Shown: positions 8,197 to 16,254 of the stretch, piece by piece | Layout of the letters: the number at the start of each line of letters is the position of its first letter | Numbering within the stretch: the first letter of the stretch is position 1 | DNA from: Pedosphaera sp. | GTDB lineage: Bacteria; Verrucomicrobiota; Verrucomicrobiia; Limisphaerales; SXTU01 | NCBI GenBank assembly: GCA_009695395.1 | Contig: SIBB01000006.1 | Span: forward strand, 1 to 25,593 | Length of the DNA stretch: 25,593 nt | Direction: 5' to 3' | Position numbers and translations under genes: made by a program | The notes under the pieces: generated by a model | Told to the model about the DNA's origin: nothing | Databases searched by the model: none | Seen by the model: only the letters and a program-made list of their open reading frames with translations

Positions 8197-8276
8197 TTTC
8201 CGGCGCGCCCGGCTGGCTGCGCATCCCCGCCAAGTAGGACAGCGCGTCCCGTCTGTCTCTCCAAAGATGCGCTCAC

Positions 8277-9572
8277 CTACATTGGAAGAGCCTTCGCCGC
8301 GATGTCGTGGCGGAAGTGCGCGGCCTCGAAGTGGATTTTCTCAACAGCGGCGTAGGCGGCGTTGCGGGCGGTGGCGAGGTCTTTGGCCCACGCGGTGACC
8401 CCGAGGACGCGGCCGCCGTTGGTCACGGTCTGGCCGTCCTTCAAAGCCGTGCCGGCGTGGAAGACTTTGGTGTTTGGGAGCGCGTTCGCAGCGGCGATGC
8501 CGGTGATGACTTTGCCTTTCGGGTAACTGCCGGGGTAGCCGCCGCTGGCCATGACGACGCACACGCTGGCGTTGCTGCTCCACTGGAGTTCGTGGTCCGC
8601 AAGCCGGCCTTCGCAGCTCGCGAGGAGGAGTTCGACCAAGTCGTTTTCCAAGCGCGTGAGATAAACCTGCGTCTCGGGGTCGCCGAAGCGGGCGTTGAAC
8701 TCCAGCACCTTCGGGCCGCTCTTGGTGAGCATCACGCCGGGGTAGAGCAGGCCGCGGAAATCAATGCCGTCCGCCGCGCAGCCGCGCAGCCACGGCTGGA
8801 GGATGGCCTCGCCGACGGTGCGCAGCTCGGCATCCGTGAGGAACGGCGCGGGGGAGTAGGCACCCATGCCGCCGGTGTTGAGGCCGGCGTCGCCGTCGAG
8901 GGCGCGCTTGTGGTCCTGCGAAGTGGGGAAGAGCTTCGCGACCTTCCCGTCGCAGAGCGCGTGGAGGGAAATCTCCATGCCTTCGAGCAGTTCCTGAATG
9001 ACAATGCGCTGGCCGGCCGCGCCGAAAGCTTTGCTGACCATGATTTCGTCCACGGCCTGCTCGGCTTCGCGGACGCTCGTGGTGAGAAGGACTCCTTTGC
9101 CGAGCGCGAGGCCATCGGCCTTCACGGCGCAGCGGCCATCAAGGCTCGCAGCGAACTGCTTCGCGGCAACTGGGTCGGTGAACGTGCCGGACTTCGCCGT
9201 CGGGATGCCGTGGCGCTCCATGAAGTCCTGCGAGAAGGCCTTGCTGCCCTCGAACTGCGCGGCCTGTTTGTTCGGCCCCCAAATCTTGAAGCCGTTCGCC
9301 TGAAACAAATCCACGATGCCCGCGGCGAGCGGATTGTCCGGCCCAACGACAGTGAAGTCGGGCCGCTCCTGCTGCGCGAAGGCGAGAAGCTTCGGCAAAT
9401 CCTCAGCGGGCAGGGGGACGCACTCGACGAGCGCACCGTGCTTGGCGAGACGTTCCTCGGCGATGCCCGCATTGCCCGGCGCGCACCACATCCGCGCGAC
9501 GAGCGGGGATTGTGCGAGCTTCCAGGCCAGCGCGTGTTCGCGTCCGCCGGAGCCGATGAGCAGGAGTTTCAT
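8277..9572 (-). CDS. purD: Phosphoribosylamine-glycine ligase
   Basis: This enzyme joins glycine to phosphoribosylamine with ATP, the second step of de novo purine synthesis. The product begins MKLLLIGSGGREHALAWKL, the standard PurD start, so ATG 9572 is preferred over starts further upstream that would add 47 residues. The ATP-grasp features are FEGSKAFS, VKADGLALGKGV and the Mg-binding NARFGDPETQ. At 431 residues it has the family's normal length. It stands alone on the minus strand, convergent with rnc and divergent from the aldo/keto reductase, so it is not in a pur operon here. The 80-bp gap to rnc holds a weak hairpin (8238-8257) that may end transcription. Confidence 0.97.
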   Translation of the reverse strand: MKLLLIGSGGREHALAWKLAQSPLVARMWCAPGNAGIAEERLAKHGALVECVPLPAEDLPKLLAFAQQERPDFTVVGPDNPLAAGIVDLFQANGFKIWGPNKQAAQFEGSKAFSQDFMERHGIPTAKSGTFTDPVAAKQFAASLDGRCAVKADGLALGKGVLLTTSVREAEQAVDEIMVSKAFGAAGQRIVIQELLEGMEISLHALCDGKVAKLFPTSQDHKRALDGDAGLNTGGMGAYSPAPFLTDAELRTVGEAILQPWLRGCAADGIDFRGLLYPGVMLTKSGPKVLEFNARFGDPETQVYLTRLENDLVELLLASCEGRLADHELQWSSNASVCVVMASGGYPGSYPKGKVITGIAAANALPNTKVFHAGTALKDGQTVTNGGRVLGVTAWAKDLATARNAAYAAVEKIHFEAAHFRHDIAAKALPM

Positions 9573-9690
9573 GCGCGGGTATTGAATCAGGAAGGTGGGA
9601 AGGCGGGAAAGGTTTATGAGCCGGAGGTCGGGACCTTTTCCCTTCCCGCTCTGTGTGAGCATACCTACGCTTCGCACCACTGTAGCCACC

Positions 9691-10617
9691 ATGAACACCA
9701 TTCTTCTCGGCAAAAGCCCCCTCCGTGTCAGCCGCCTCGCCTATGGCTGCTGGCGCATCGCGGACACGGAAGAACTCGGGCGCACCGTCGGGCGCGCGGC
9801 CATTCTCGCGGCGCTGGAAGTGGGCTACACGCTCTTTGACCACGCGGATATCTATTGCGGCGGACGCGCGGAGAAGGCCTTCGGCGATGTGTTGCGCGAA
9901 GTCAGCGGGATGCGTGAGCGCGTGCTCATCGCGACGAAGTGCGGCATCCGCCTCGCGGGCGAACCACTGCCGAAAGCGCCGGTGCGCTACGACTTCTCCG
10001 CCGCGCACATCGTGTGGAGCTGCGAGCAGTCGCTGCTGCGGCTGGGGGTGGAGACGATTGACCTCTATCAACTTCACCGGCCCGACTGGTTGATGAACCC
10101 GGACGAAGTCGGCGTTGCCTTCAACCAGCTCCGGCAGCAGGGCAAGGTGCGCGAGTTCGGCGTGAGCAACTTCCGGCCGTCGCAGCTCACCACTTTGCAA
10201 AGCGCGCTGTCCTTTCCGCTCCTCGTGAATCAAGTGGAAATCAGCCTCGCGAACCTGAGCCCCTTCACCGACGGCACGCTCGACCAATGTCTCGCCGAGC
10301 GCATCACGCCGATGGCGTGGAGTCCGCTCGCCGGCGGCTTGCTGGCGGACGGCGCGCGGCGCTTGCTGCCGTCGCAGGAGAACTACCGCGTCGAGCGCAT
10401 CGTGGTGGAACTGGACGCATTGGCGCGGGTGCGCGGCAGCACGCGCGGCACGGTGGCGCTGGCGTGGCTGGTGAAACACCCGGGAGGCATCGTGCCCATC
10501 GTCGGCTCGACCAAGCCGGAGCGCATCCGCGAAGGCGCCAACGCGCCGCGCGTCGAGTTGACGCGCGAGGAATGGTATCGGCTGCTGGAAGCGGCGCGCG
10601 GGGAGCGGCTGCCTTAA
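9691..10617 (+). CDS. Aldo/keto reductase
   Basis: This is an NAD(P)H-dependent oxidoreductase of the TIM-barrel aldo/keto reductase superfamily, 308 residues. The catalytic tetrad is complete: D50, Y55 (in FDHADIYCGG), K83 (ATKCGI) and H129 (DLYQLHRPD). The C-terminal cofactor region VPIVGSTKPERIREG is present. It is closest in appearance to the YdhF-like group, whose substrates are poorly known. ATG 9691 starts the conserved MNTILLGKSPLRVSRL segment; an upstream frame extension from 9595 lies in low-complexity intergenic sequence. It ends 3 bp before the stop of the convergent MFS gene, so the two transcripts must overlap. Confidence 0.93.
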   Translation: MNTILLGKSPLRVSRLAYGCWRIADTEELGRTVGRAAILAALEVGYTLFDHADIYCGGRAEKAFGDVLREVSGMRERVLIATKCGIRLAGEPLPKAPVRYDFSAAHIVWSCEQSLLRLGVETIDLYQLHRPDWLMNPDEVGVAFNQLRQQGKVREFGVSNFRPSQLTTLQSALSFPLLVNQVEISLANLSPFTDGTLDQCLAERITPMAWSPLAGGLLADGARRLLPSQENYRVERIVVELDALARVRGSTRGTVALAWLVKHPGGIVPIVGSTKPERIREGANAPRVELTREEWYRLLEAARGERLP

Positions 10618-10620
10618 TTT

Positions 10621-11841
10621 CTACTGAGGCTTCGCCACCACGTGGCGCAGTTTTCCCCACGCCAACAACCCCGCCAGCAGCGACACGCCCGCGCAAAGCA
10701 GATACGGCAAGGCGGGTTCCACATCGAAGAGCGTCGCCGCGAAGATAGGGCCGAGGATGCGCGCCAGGCTCGCCGCACTGTGCGCAATGCCCAGCGTCGC
10801 GCCCTGCTCATCCGCGCGTGCAAATTGCGACAGCAAGCCGAACACCGGGGGGCGCGTAAGACTTGATCCGATGGACAGCATCCCCAGCGCGCCGAGCAGC
10901 AGCGGCCATGTTTTCACGAACGGCAGCGCCGCGAGGCTCACGGCCACGAGCAGCAGGCTCACCGCGATCAGCGCCGGCTCGCCCAGCCGCTTCACCGCGC
11001 GCGCGAGCGGGCCGCCTTGCACGAACGCGCCTACCACTCCGCAGAAGGTGTAGAGATAGACGACCTTCTCATCGAAGACGTGGATCGCGCCTTTGACCGC
11101 CTCGAACTTCAGCCCGAAGTTCACGCTCACCAGCAGGCCCAGCGTCGTCTCGAAGCACGCGAAACTGAACGTGGCCAGGAAGAACACCAGCACGAGCAGC
11201 GCAACTTCAGGCCGGCTCAAAGTGTCGCGGAGCTGCTCCCAACGGGGCCGTTGTGCCACCGCCATCGCGCCGGGCTGCCAGCTCTCCGGCAGGCGGGCGT
11301 AGGCGAAGATGAAATTCAACCCGCACAACGCGGCGGCGATCCAGCCCGGGGCCGTGATCCCGCCGAACTTCAGCCCAAGCCCGCCGAGCGCCGGGCCGAA
11401 GATGAAGCCGAGGCCGAACGCCATGCCGATCAGGCCCATTTTCTTCGAGCGCTCCTCCGGCGGTGTGACGTCCGCGATGTAGGCCTGGGCCACGGTGATG
11501 TTCGCCCCGCAGACGCCGGCGAAAAGGCGCGACGCGAAGAGAAGCACGAGCGCGGTTTTGCCTTCCTGGCCCGAGCCCATGGCGAAGATGACATACGAAA
11601 TCGCCGCGCCCGCCGTGCTGAAGAGTAACACGGGCCGACGCCCGATGCGGTCCGAAAGCCGGCCCCACACCGGCGCGAAGATAAATTGCATCGCCGAGTA
11701 AGCGGCCATGAGCAGGCCGATGACCAAGCCGCTCGCCTCGAGGGTCTTCGCGAAAATCGGCAGCAGCGGCAGCACGATGCCGAACCCGACGAGGTCGAGG
11801 AACACGGTCAAAAAAATTACTAGCAGCGATGGCTTCTTCAT
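10621..11841 (-). CDS. MFS drug/proton antiporter, TetA-like
   Basis: This is a 12-helix major facilitator of the drug:H+ antiporter (DHA1) type, 406 residues. Helix 1 begins at residue 6 with FLDLVGFGIVLPLLPIFA, a TetA-like start. Motif A is GRLSDRIGRRPVLL between helices 2 and 3. A longer cytoplasmic loop after helix 6 (around QRPRWEQLRDTLSRPE) divides the two halves. Sequence features do not identify the substrate; calling it tetracycline resistance would be unjustified. The start codon ATG 11841 is supported by the immediate MKKPSLLVIF helix. No regulator gene is adjacent. Confidence 0.9.
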   Translation of the reverse strand: MKKPSLLVIFLTVFLDLVGFGIVLPLLPIFAKTLEASGLVIGLLMAAYSAMQFIFAPVWGRLSDRIGRRPVLLFSTAGAAISYVIFAMGSGQEGKTALVLLFASRLFAGVCGANITVAQAYIADVTPPEERSKKMGLIGMAFGLGFIFGPALGGLGLKFGGITAPGWIAAALCGLNFIFAYARLPESWQPGAMAVAQRPRWEQLRDTLSRPEVALLVLVFFLATFSFACFETTLGLLVSVNFGLKFEAVKGAIHVFDEKVVYLYTFCGVVGAFVQGGPLARAVKRLGEPALIAVSLLLVAVSLAALPFVKTWPLLLGALGMLSIGSSLTRPPVFGLLSQFARADEQGATLGIAHSAASLARILGPIFAATLFDVEPALPYLLCAGVSLLAGLLAWGKLRHVVAKPQ

Positions 11842-11948
11842 TTCAGTAGAGCGCGGACGGTAGCGGGCCAGCGCAAAATGCGGGAAGGAGAAAATAACAA
11901 CGCGAGATTGCGACCCTCGTGGAGCTTGCTATTGTCCGCGCCAACGAA

Positions 11949-13082
11949 ATGGATACCGCCAAACGCATAGCAGTCCGTGCGCGCTTGGCGATCTTCGGCA
12001 TGCAGGAGGGCGGCCTGCTCCTCGTAATCTTCCTGCTGGGAGCGATTTTGACGTTCTGCGGGGGCACGGTAAAGGTGCCGAAGCTCCAGATGAATCCCCA
12101 GGGCGAGCGAGAGCGCGTCTTCACGGAGCAGAATGGTGAGCGCGTGCTGGTGATGGAGGAGCGGAACAAGTTCCTCAACGCGCAAAACCTCACGCAACTC
12201 GCCAAGGACACTAGCTTCATCGGCATCATGGCCGTGGGCGCAACGCTAGTCATTATCGCGGGGCAGATTGATTTGAGCGTGGGGGCGATCTACGCGCTGG
12301 CCTCGGTGGTGGGAGGGATGGTCTTCCGCGCGTTCGGCCCGGGCGGCGCGCTGGTGAACGCCCCGCCGCAAGAGGCATTGCTGCTGGGCATCACCGCCTG
12401 CCTAGCCATCGGGACGCTCTGCGGTATGCTCAACGGTGCGATGGTCACGGCGCTCAAGGTGCATCCCTTCATCATCACGCTGGGGACAATGGCCATCTTC
12501 CGGGGCGCGGCCTTCGTCATGACCAGCGGCCAATCCGTGGGCGATTTTCCGGAGGTGTTCCGCAACGTGATTCGCTGGGAGACCGGCGACGGCTTAAGCC
12601 TCGTGCCCCTGGGCGTGCTGCTGGCGGTGACGGTCGGGGGAGCCTTCTACCTCACCTGTCTCGCGGCGGGACGCCACGTCTATGCGGTCGGCGGCAATGA
12701 ACTGGCCTCCCAGTTCAGCGGCATCCGCGTGCGCTTGGTGAAGCTGAAAGTCTTCATCTACTCCGGGCTGACGGCGGGCGTCGCGGCGTTGCTCGCCATC
12801 GGCTACTACGGCAGCGCGACCAGCGGTGACGGGCAAGGCTACGAGCTCGATGTCATCGCGGCGGCGGTCGTCGGCGGCGCGAGCCTCTCCGGTGGTAAAG
12901 GCTCGGCGCTCGGCGCACTGCTGGGCGCGCTCATCATCAAGATGATCGACAATGGCATCGTCATCCTCGGCATCGATCAGAACTACAGCCGCATCATCAT
13001 CGGCGCGGCCGTGATCCTCGCGGTGGTGCTGGACCAGTTCAACAGCTGGTGGACGCGGCGGCGGATGGCGCGGGCGGCGTGA
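11949..13082 (+). CDS. Orphan RbsC/XylH-like sugar ABC transporter permease
   Basis: This is a membrane permease of the ribose/xylose (BPD_transp_2) family, 377 residues. Family marks are AGQIDLSVGAIYALASVVGG, GMLNGAMVTALKVHPFIITLGT and a C-terminal GGASLSGGKGSALGALLGA. No ATP-binding or sugar-binding partner gene is in the window, so it must work with subunits encoded elsewhere. Residues 38-85, between the first helix and the conserved core, form a hydrophilic loop with many Glu and Arg, longer than I expect for RbsC. ATG 11949 is preferred because it precedes the positively charged start and first helix; GTG 11919 is possible. It is divergent from the MFS gene, with about 107 bp between them. 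Confidence 0.88.
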   Translation: MDTAKRIAVRARLAIFGMQEGGLLLVIFLLGAILTFCGGTVKVPKLQMNPQGERERVFTEQNGERVLVMEERNKFLNAQNLTQLAKDTSFIGIMAVGATLVIIAGQIDLSVGAIYALASVVGGMVFRAFGPGGALVNAPPQEALLLGITACLAIGTLCGMLNGAMVTALKVHPFIITLGTMAIFRGAAFVMTSGQSVGDFPEVFRNVIRWETGDGLSLVPLGVLLAVTVGGAFYLTCLAAGRHVYAVGGNELASQFSGIRVRLVKLKVFIYSGLTAGVAALLAIGYYGSATSGDGQGYELDVIAAAVVGGASLSGGKGSALGALLGALIIKMIDNGIVILGIDQNYSRIIIGAAVILAVVLDQFNSWWTRRRMARAA

Positions 13083-13141
13083 CGCAACGCGCGATGCGAA
13101 CTGCAGTCTGTTGACTGAGAAGCTGAGACCGCACACGGCGG

Positions 13142-13374
13142 TAAGCACCCTTCCGACGCGTCGGAACGTCGCTCCCGAGCCTTGGAACGCCATTCCGGCC
13201 CCTCGGAACGGCGTTCCGACGCCCCGGCGCAGCGTTCCTGACCTCCGGAACGACGTTCCGACGCCCCGGCGCAGCGTTCCCGAGCGACGGCGAGGCGTTC
13301 CGACACTCGGGAAGGGGGCAAAAGGCCCTCGGAAAGGGCGTTGTTGACCCTCGGAACCCCCGTTTCAGCCCCAG
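13142..13374. repeat. Phased 21-bp tandem repeat array, about 11 units
   Basis: Units begin at 13163, 13184, 13205, 13226, 13247, 13268, 13289, 13310, 13331 and 13353, with a degenerate unit before (13142). The spacing is exactly 21 bp except for the last step of 22. The consensus is close to GGAACGNCGTTCC followed by GACNCCTC, with a 13-bp near-palindromic core that is best in 13205 and 13247. Units 13205-13246 and 13247-13288 form a 42-bp higher-order duplication. The array fills most of the 387-bp gap between the permease and the PSD1 cytochrome gene. At least one plus and two minus frames stay open through it, giving heptapeptide repeats such as RRNVVPE on the minus strand. I see no evidence that any of these is translated. 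Confidence 0.9.
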
Positions 13375-13469
13375 CAAGGCTATTCTCGAGGGGTGCGAAG
13401 CCCTTTCTGGGCTTGGCGTTGGGCGTGAATGGGCCATTGGCAGTCCAAGTCCTACTTTCTGCGTTCCCG

Positions 13470-16022
13470 ATGAACCTCCTTCGCTCAAGTAACTCCGCGC
13501 ACTGCCGGTTGCTGCTCTGCATGCTGGCCGCGCTGTCGGCCCTTCGTGCGGAGGCCACTGAGCTGCCCCGCGAGCAACTTGATTTCTTTGAGAAGAAAAT
13601 CCGGCCCATGCTCATCGCGCGCTGCTACGAGTGCCACAGCGCGGCGGCCAAGAAGATCAAGGGCGGCCTCACCCTCGACACCCGCGAAGGCTTGCTCAAG
13701 GGCGGGGACGCCGGCCCGGTGATCGTCCCGGGCGATCCCGAGAAGTCCAAGCTCATCGAGGCCGTCCGCTACAAGAACCGCGACCTCCAGATGCCGCCGA
13801 AGAGCGCGCTCGCGCCGGAGCAGGTCCGCGACTTGGAACAGTGGGTGAAGCTCGGCGCACCCGACCCGCGCGTGGAGGCGGGGGCGCAGGCCACGGCGAA
13901 GCGCGGCCTCAGCGTGCAGGAGGGGCGGCAGTTTTGGGCGTTCCAGCCGCTGCTCAACCAAGCGCCTCCCCCAATTAAAAATCGGAAATCGGAAATCGGA
14001 AATCCCATTGACGCCTTCATCAACGCCAAGCTCGCCGAGCAGAAGCTCACCCCCGCTCCGCCGGCCGACCCGCGCGTCTTCATCCGCCGCGCCACGTTCG
14101 ACCTCACCGGCCTGCCACCGACACCGGAGGAAACTGAAGCGTTCGTCCGCGCCTATTCCTCAATCGGCAATCGCCAATCGGCAATCGGCAACCTCATCGA
14201 CCGCCTGCTCGCCTCCACTGCTTACGGCGAGCGCTGGGGCCGGCACTGGCTGGACGTGGCGCGTTACGCAGACTCGAACGGCCTTGATGAGAACGTCGCC
14301 TTCGGCAACGCGTGGCGCTATCGCGACTACGTGGTGAACAGCTTCAACGCGGACAAACCCTACAACCGCTTCGTGCAGGAACAAATCGCAGGCGACCTGC
14401 TGCCCGCCAAAGGCACACCGCAGCGCCACGAGCAGTTGACCGCGCTGGGCTTCCTCAGCATCGGCCCGAAGCTGCTGGCAGAGCCGGATAAGGTGAAGCT
14501 GGAGATGGACTTGATTGACGAGCAAATCGAGACGCTGGGCCGTGCCTTCCTCGGCATGACCATCGGCTGCGCGCGCTGCCACGACCATAAGTTCGACCCC
14601 CTGCCCACGGCGGATTACTACGCGCTCGCCGCCATCTTCAAGAGCACCCACACGATGGACGACCTCAAGACCATCGCGAAGTGGCACGAGCCGGAAGTCG
14701 CCACGCCCGCCGAGCACGCGGTCGTGGAAGCGCACCAGAAGCGCGTCGCAGAGCAGAAGTCAGCCATCGCGAAGCTCGTGGCGTCGGCCAACAAATCTCT
14801 CGTCACCGACAAGGGATTGAAAGAAGTGCCGAAGACTCCCGAGACCCAGTATCCAACAAACACTGTCGCCGAGCTGAAGCAGCTCCGCGAGGCGCTCACG
14901 ACGTTGGAGAAGGACGCGCCCGAGCTGCCCAGCACGATGGGCGTGATGGACGCGACCAACATCGTCAAGGCGCTGCCCATCCACATTCGCGGCAGCCACC
15001 TCACGCTGGGCCAACCCGTCCCGCGCGGCTTCCCGCAGGTGATGCAGGTGGCCAACCTGCGCGCTGAAATGCCGGCACAGCAGAGTGGCCGCCTCGAACT
15101 CGCACGCTGGCTCGCGAGCCCGGAGCATCCGCTCACCGCGCGCGTGATGGTGAACCGAATCTGGCGCTGGCATTTCGGTCAGGGCCTCGTGGGCAGCACG
15201 GACAACTTCGGCGTCCTCGGCGATCGGCCTTCGCATCCCGAGCTGCTCGACTGGCTCGCGCACCGCTTCATCGCGGAAGGGTGGAGCGTGAAGGCGATGC
15301 ACCGGCTGATTATGGCGAGCGCGGTGTATCAGCGGGCGGCGGGAGCTGAAGGGGTGAAGAGTTTAAGAGTTCAAGGGGGCCGGGCCGCGGCCTTCGCTTC
15401 CGCTTCAACCCTTCAACCCTTCAACTCTTCAACCACCGGCCCTTCAACCTCGGACCCCGAGAACAAACTCCTCTCCCACTTTCCAATCCGTCGCCTCGAG
15501 GCCGAGGAAATCCGCGACGCGGTCCTGTTCGTCGCCGGCTCGCTTGACCGCACGATGGGCGGCAAGACCATCCCCGTGAAGAACCGCGAGTTCTTCTTCA
15601 ACCACACCTCGAAGGACGCCACCACCTACGACAGCCCGCGTCGCGCACTCTACCTGCCCGTCGTGCGGAACAACGTCTATGACCTCTTCGAGCAGTTCGA
15701 CTTCCCTGACCCCGCCGTGCCCAACGGCAACCGCAACGCGACCGTCGTCGCCCCGCAGGCGTTGCTGATGTTGAACAGCGACTTGGTGGGGAAGGCGGCG
15801 GAGAAGTTCGCTGCCAGCCTGCTCGCGTCCGCCAGCGACGACACGCGCCGCATCGAACTCGCTTACCAAAAAGCCTACGCCCGTCCGCCGACGGCGAAGG
15901 AGCTTGGCCGCGCGAAGAAATTCCTCACCGACTACAAGCCCGATTCAGCCGCCAGCCCCAGCGCGTGGGCGGTCCTCTGCCAGTCGCTCTTGGCGGCCAA
16001 TGAGTTCATCTACCTGAACTGA
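13470..16022 (+). CDS. Planctomycete-type cytochrome: PSCyt1-DUF1549-DUF1553 protein
   Basis: This large exported heme protein is typical of Planctomycetes and Verrucomicrobia, where it is often encoded beside sulfatases. Residues 1-30 look like a signal peptide. PSCyt1 carries the heme motif CYECH (C52-H56) and a distal-ligand candidate in DLQMPPKS. DUF1549 follows (about 175-375), with RWGRHWLDVARYADSNG and CARCHDHKFDPLPTADYYAL (C367-H371). DUF1553 (about 540-850) includes MVNRIWRWHFGQGLVGSTDNFG and ends SLLAANEFIYLN. ATG 13470 was chosen for the signal peptide; an earlier in-frame start lies in the repeat array. Three in-frame repeat segments interrupt linkers (13981, 14161 and 15352). The function of the family is not established; an electron-transfer role in polysaccharide breakdown is an inference. 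Confidence 0.93.
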   Translation: MNLLRSSNSAHCRLLLCMLAALSALRAEATELPREQLDFFEKKIRPMLIARCYECHSAAAKKIKGGLTLDTREGLLKGGDAGPVIVPGDPEKSKLIEAVRYKNRDLQMPPKSALAPEQVRDLEQWVKLGAPDPRVEAGAQATAKRGLSVQEGRQFWAFQPLLNQAPPPIKNRKSEIGNPIDAFINAKLAEQKLTPAPPADPRVFIRRATFDLTGLPPTPEETEAFVRAYSSIGNRQSAIGNLIDRLLASTAYGERWGRHWLDVARYADSNGLDENVAFGNAWRYRDYVVNSFNADKPYNRFVQEQIAGDLLPAKGTPQRHEQLTALGFLSIGPKLLAEPDKVKLEMDLIDEQIETLGRAFLGMTIGCARCHDHKFDPLPTADYYALAAIFKSTHTMDDLKTIAKWHEPEVATPAEHAVVEAHQKRVAEQKSAIAKLVASANKSLVTDKGLKEVPKTPETQYPTNTVAELKQLREALTTLEKDAPELPSTMGVMDATNIVKALPIHIRGSHLTLGQPVPRGFPQVMQVANLRAEMPAQQSGRLELARWLASPEHPLTARVMVNRIWRWHFGQGLVGSTDNFGVLGDRPSHPELLDWLAHRFIAEGWSVKAMHRLIMASAVYQRAAGAEGVKSLRVQGGRAAAFASASTLQPFNSSTTGPSTSDPENKLLSHFPIRRLEAEEIRDAVLFVAGSLDRTMGGKTIPVKNREFFFNHTSKDATTYDSPRRALYLPVVRNNVYDLFEQFDFPDPAVPNGNRNATVVAPQALLMLNSDLVGKAAEKFAASLLASASDDTRRIELAYQKAYARPPTAKELGRAKKFLTDYKPDSAASPSAWAVLCQSLLAANEFIYLN
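13981..14001. repeat. Three ATCGGAA heptamers inside the PSD1 gene
   Basis: Three exact 7-bp units total 21 bp, so the reading frame is kept (KNRKSEIGN in the product). They fall in the linker between the PSCyt1 and DUF1549 domains, where length is tolerated. Confidence 0.9.
14161..14188. repeat. Four CAATCGG heptamers inside the PSD1 gene
   Basis: The four 7-bp units are CAATCGG, CAATCGC, CAATCGG and CAATCGG. They encode part of SIGNRQSAIGN just before the conserved LIDRLLAS segment of DUF1549. The unit is close to the ATCGGAA unit 160 bp upstream, which suggests a common source. Confidence 0.9.
15352..15434. repeat. In-frame inverted-repeat insertion in the DUF1553 region
   Basis: The arms 15352-15377 and 15409-15434 pair at about 22 of 26 positions, around a GC-rich 31-bp centre. 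The right arm is built of 8-bp CCTTCAAC-like units. It encodes roughly 30-35 extra residues of low complexity between the conserved SAVYQRA and DPENKLLSHFP segments, which in relatives are close together. Confidence 0.8.
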
Positions 16023-16046
16023 ATTCTCGGCAGACTCTTGGCCCTC

Positions 16047-16196
16047 TTTCATTAGCACCGGGCTTCAGCCCGGTGTTATTTGCCCGCCACCGCGAGCCGT
16101 TTCAACGGCTTCCCAATTGAACCGGACCGAAACCGTTGAAACGGTTTCGGTATTGCGCTGCACACACACCCGGCTGAAGCCGGGTGCTAATGAGAA
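16047..16196. repeat. Nested palindromic element between PSD1 and sulfatase genes
   Basis: The outer arms at about 16047-16075 and 16167-16196 are complementary to each other, and each is itself a palindrome: 16056-16075 (CACCGGGCTT/CAGCCCGGTG) and 16167-16186. Inside lie two more palindromes, 16095-16110 (AGCCGTTTCAACGGCT) and 16126-16151 with 12-bp arms ACCGAAACCGTT/AACGGTTTCGGT. The whole 150 bp can fold as one large multi-stem structure on either strand. I read it as a REP/MITE-like non-coding repeat. An upstream extension of the sulfatase frame through it is not credible. Confidence 0.88.
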
Positions 16197-16254
16197 ACGT
16201 GGTGAGACACGCTTGTCGGTTGAACTCGTCCGATTTTCCTCACACACTCTCCCT

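Noticed and set aside
8238..8257. Terminator between rnc and purD
   Set aside because: Only a 5-bp stem (GACAG/CTGTC) and no U-tract; too weak to call as a feature.
9590..9650. G-rich short repeats (GGCGGGAAAGG / CCTTTTCCCTTCCCGC) upstream of purD and the aldo/keto reductase
   Set aside because: The pairing is imperfect and the region is simple sequence; a defined element could not be drawn.
10621..11841. Tetracycline resistance gene
   Set aside because: The TetA-like start and motif A are shared by many DHA1 antiporters; no tetR-like regulator is adjacent and substrate cannot be read from the sequence.
13142..13374. CRISPR array
   Set aside because: The period is 21 bp with continuous unit sequence and no unique spacers; no cas genes are present.
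13039..13488. Minus-strand protein with RRNxVP heptads
   Set aside because: Several frames are equally open because the repeat length is a multiple of three; no start signal or known domain singles this one out. It is kept only as a hypothesis under the array.
16117..16254. Upstream extension of the sulfatase frame by 46 codons
   Set aside because: It runs through the nested palindrome and would bury the signal peptide that starts at 16255.
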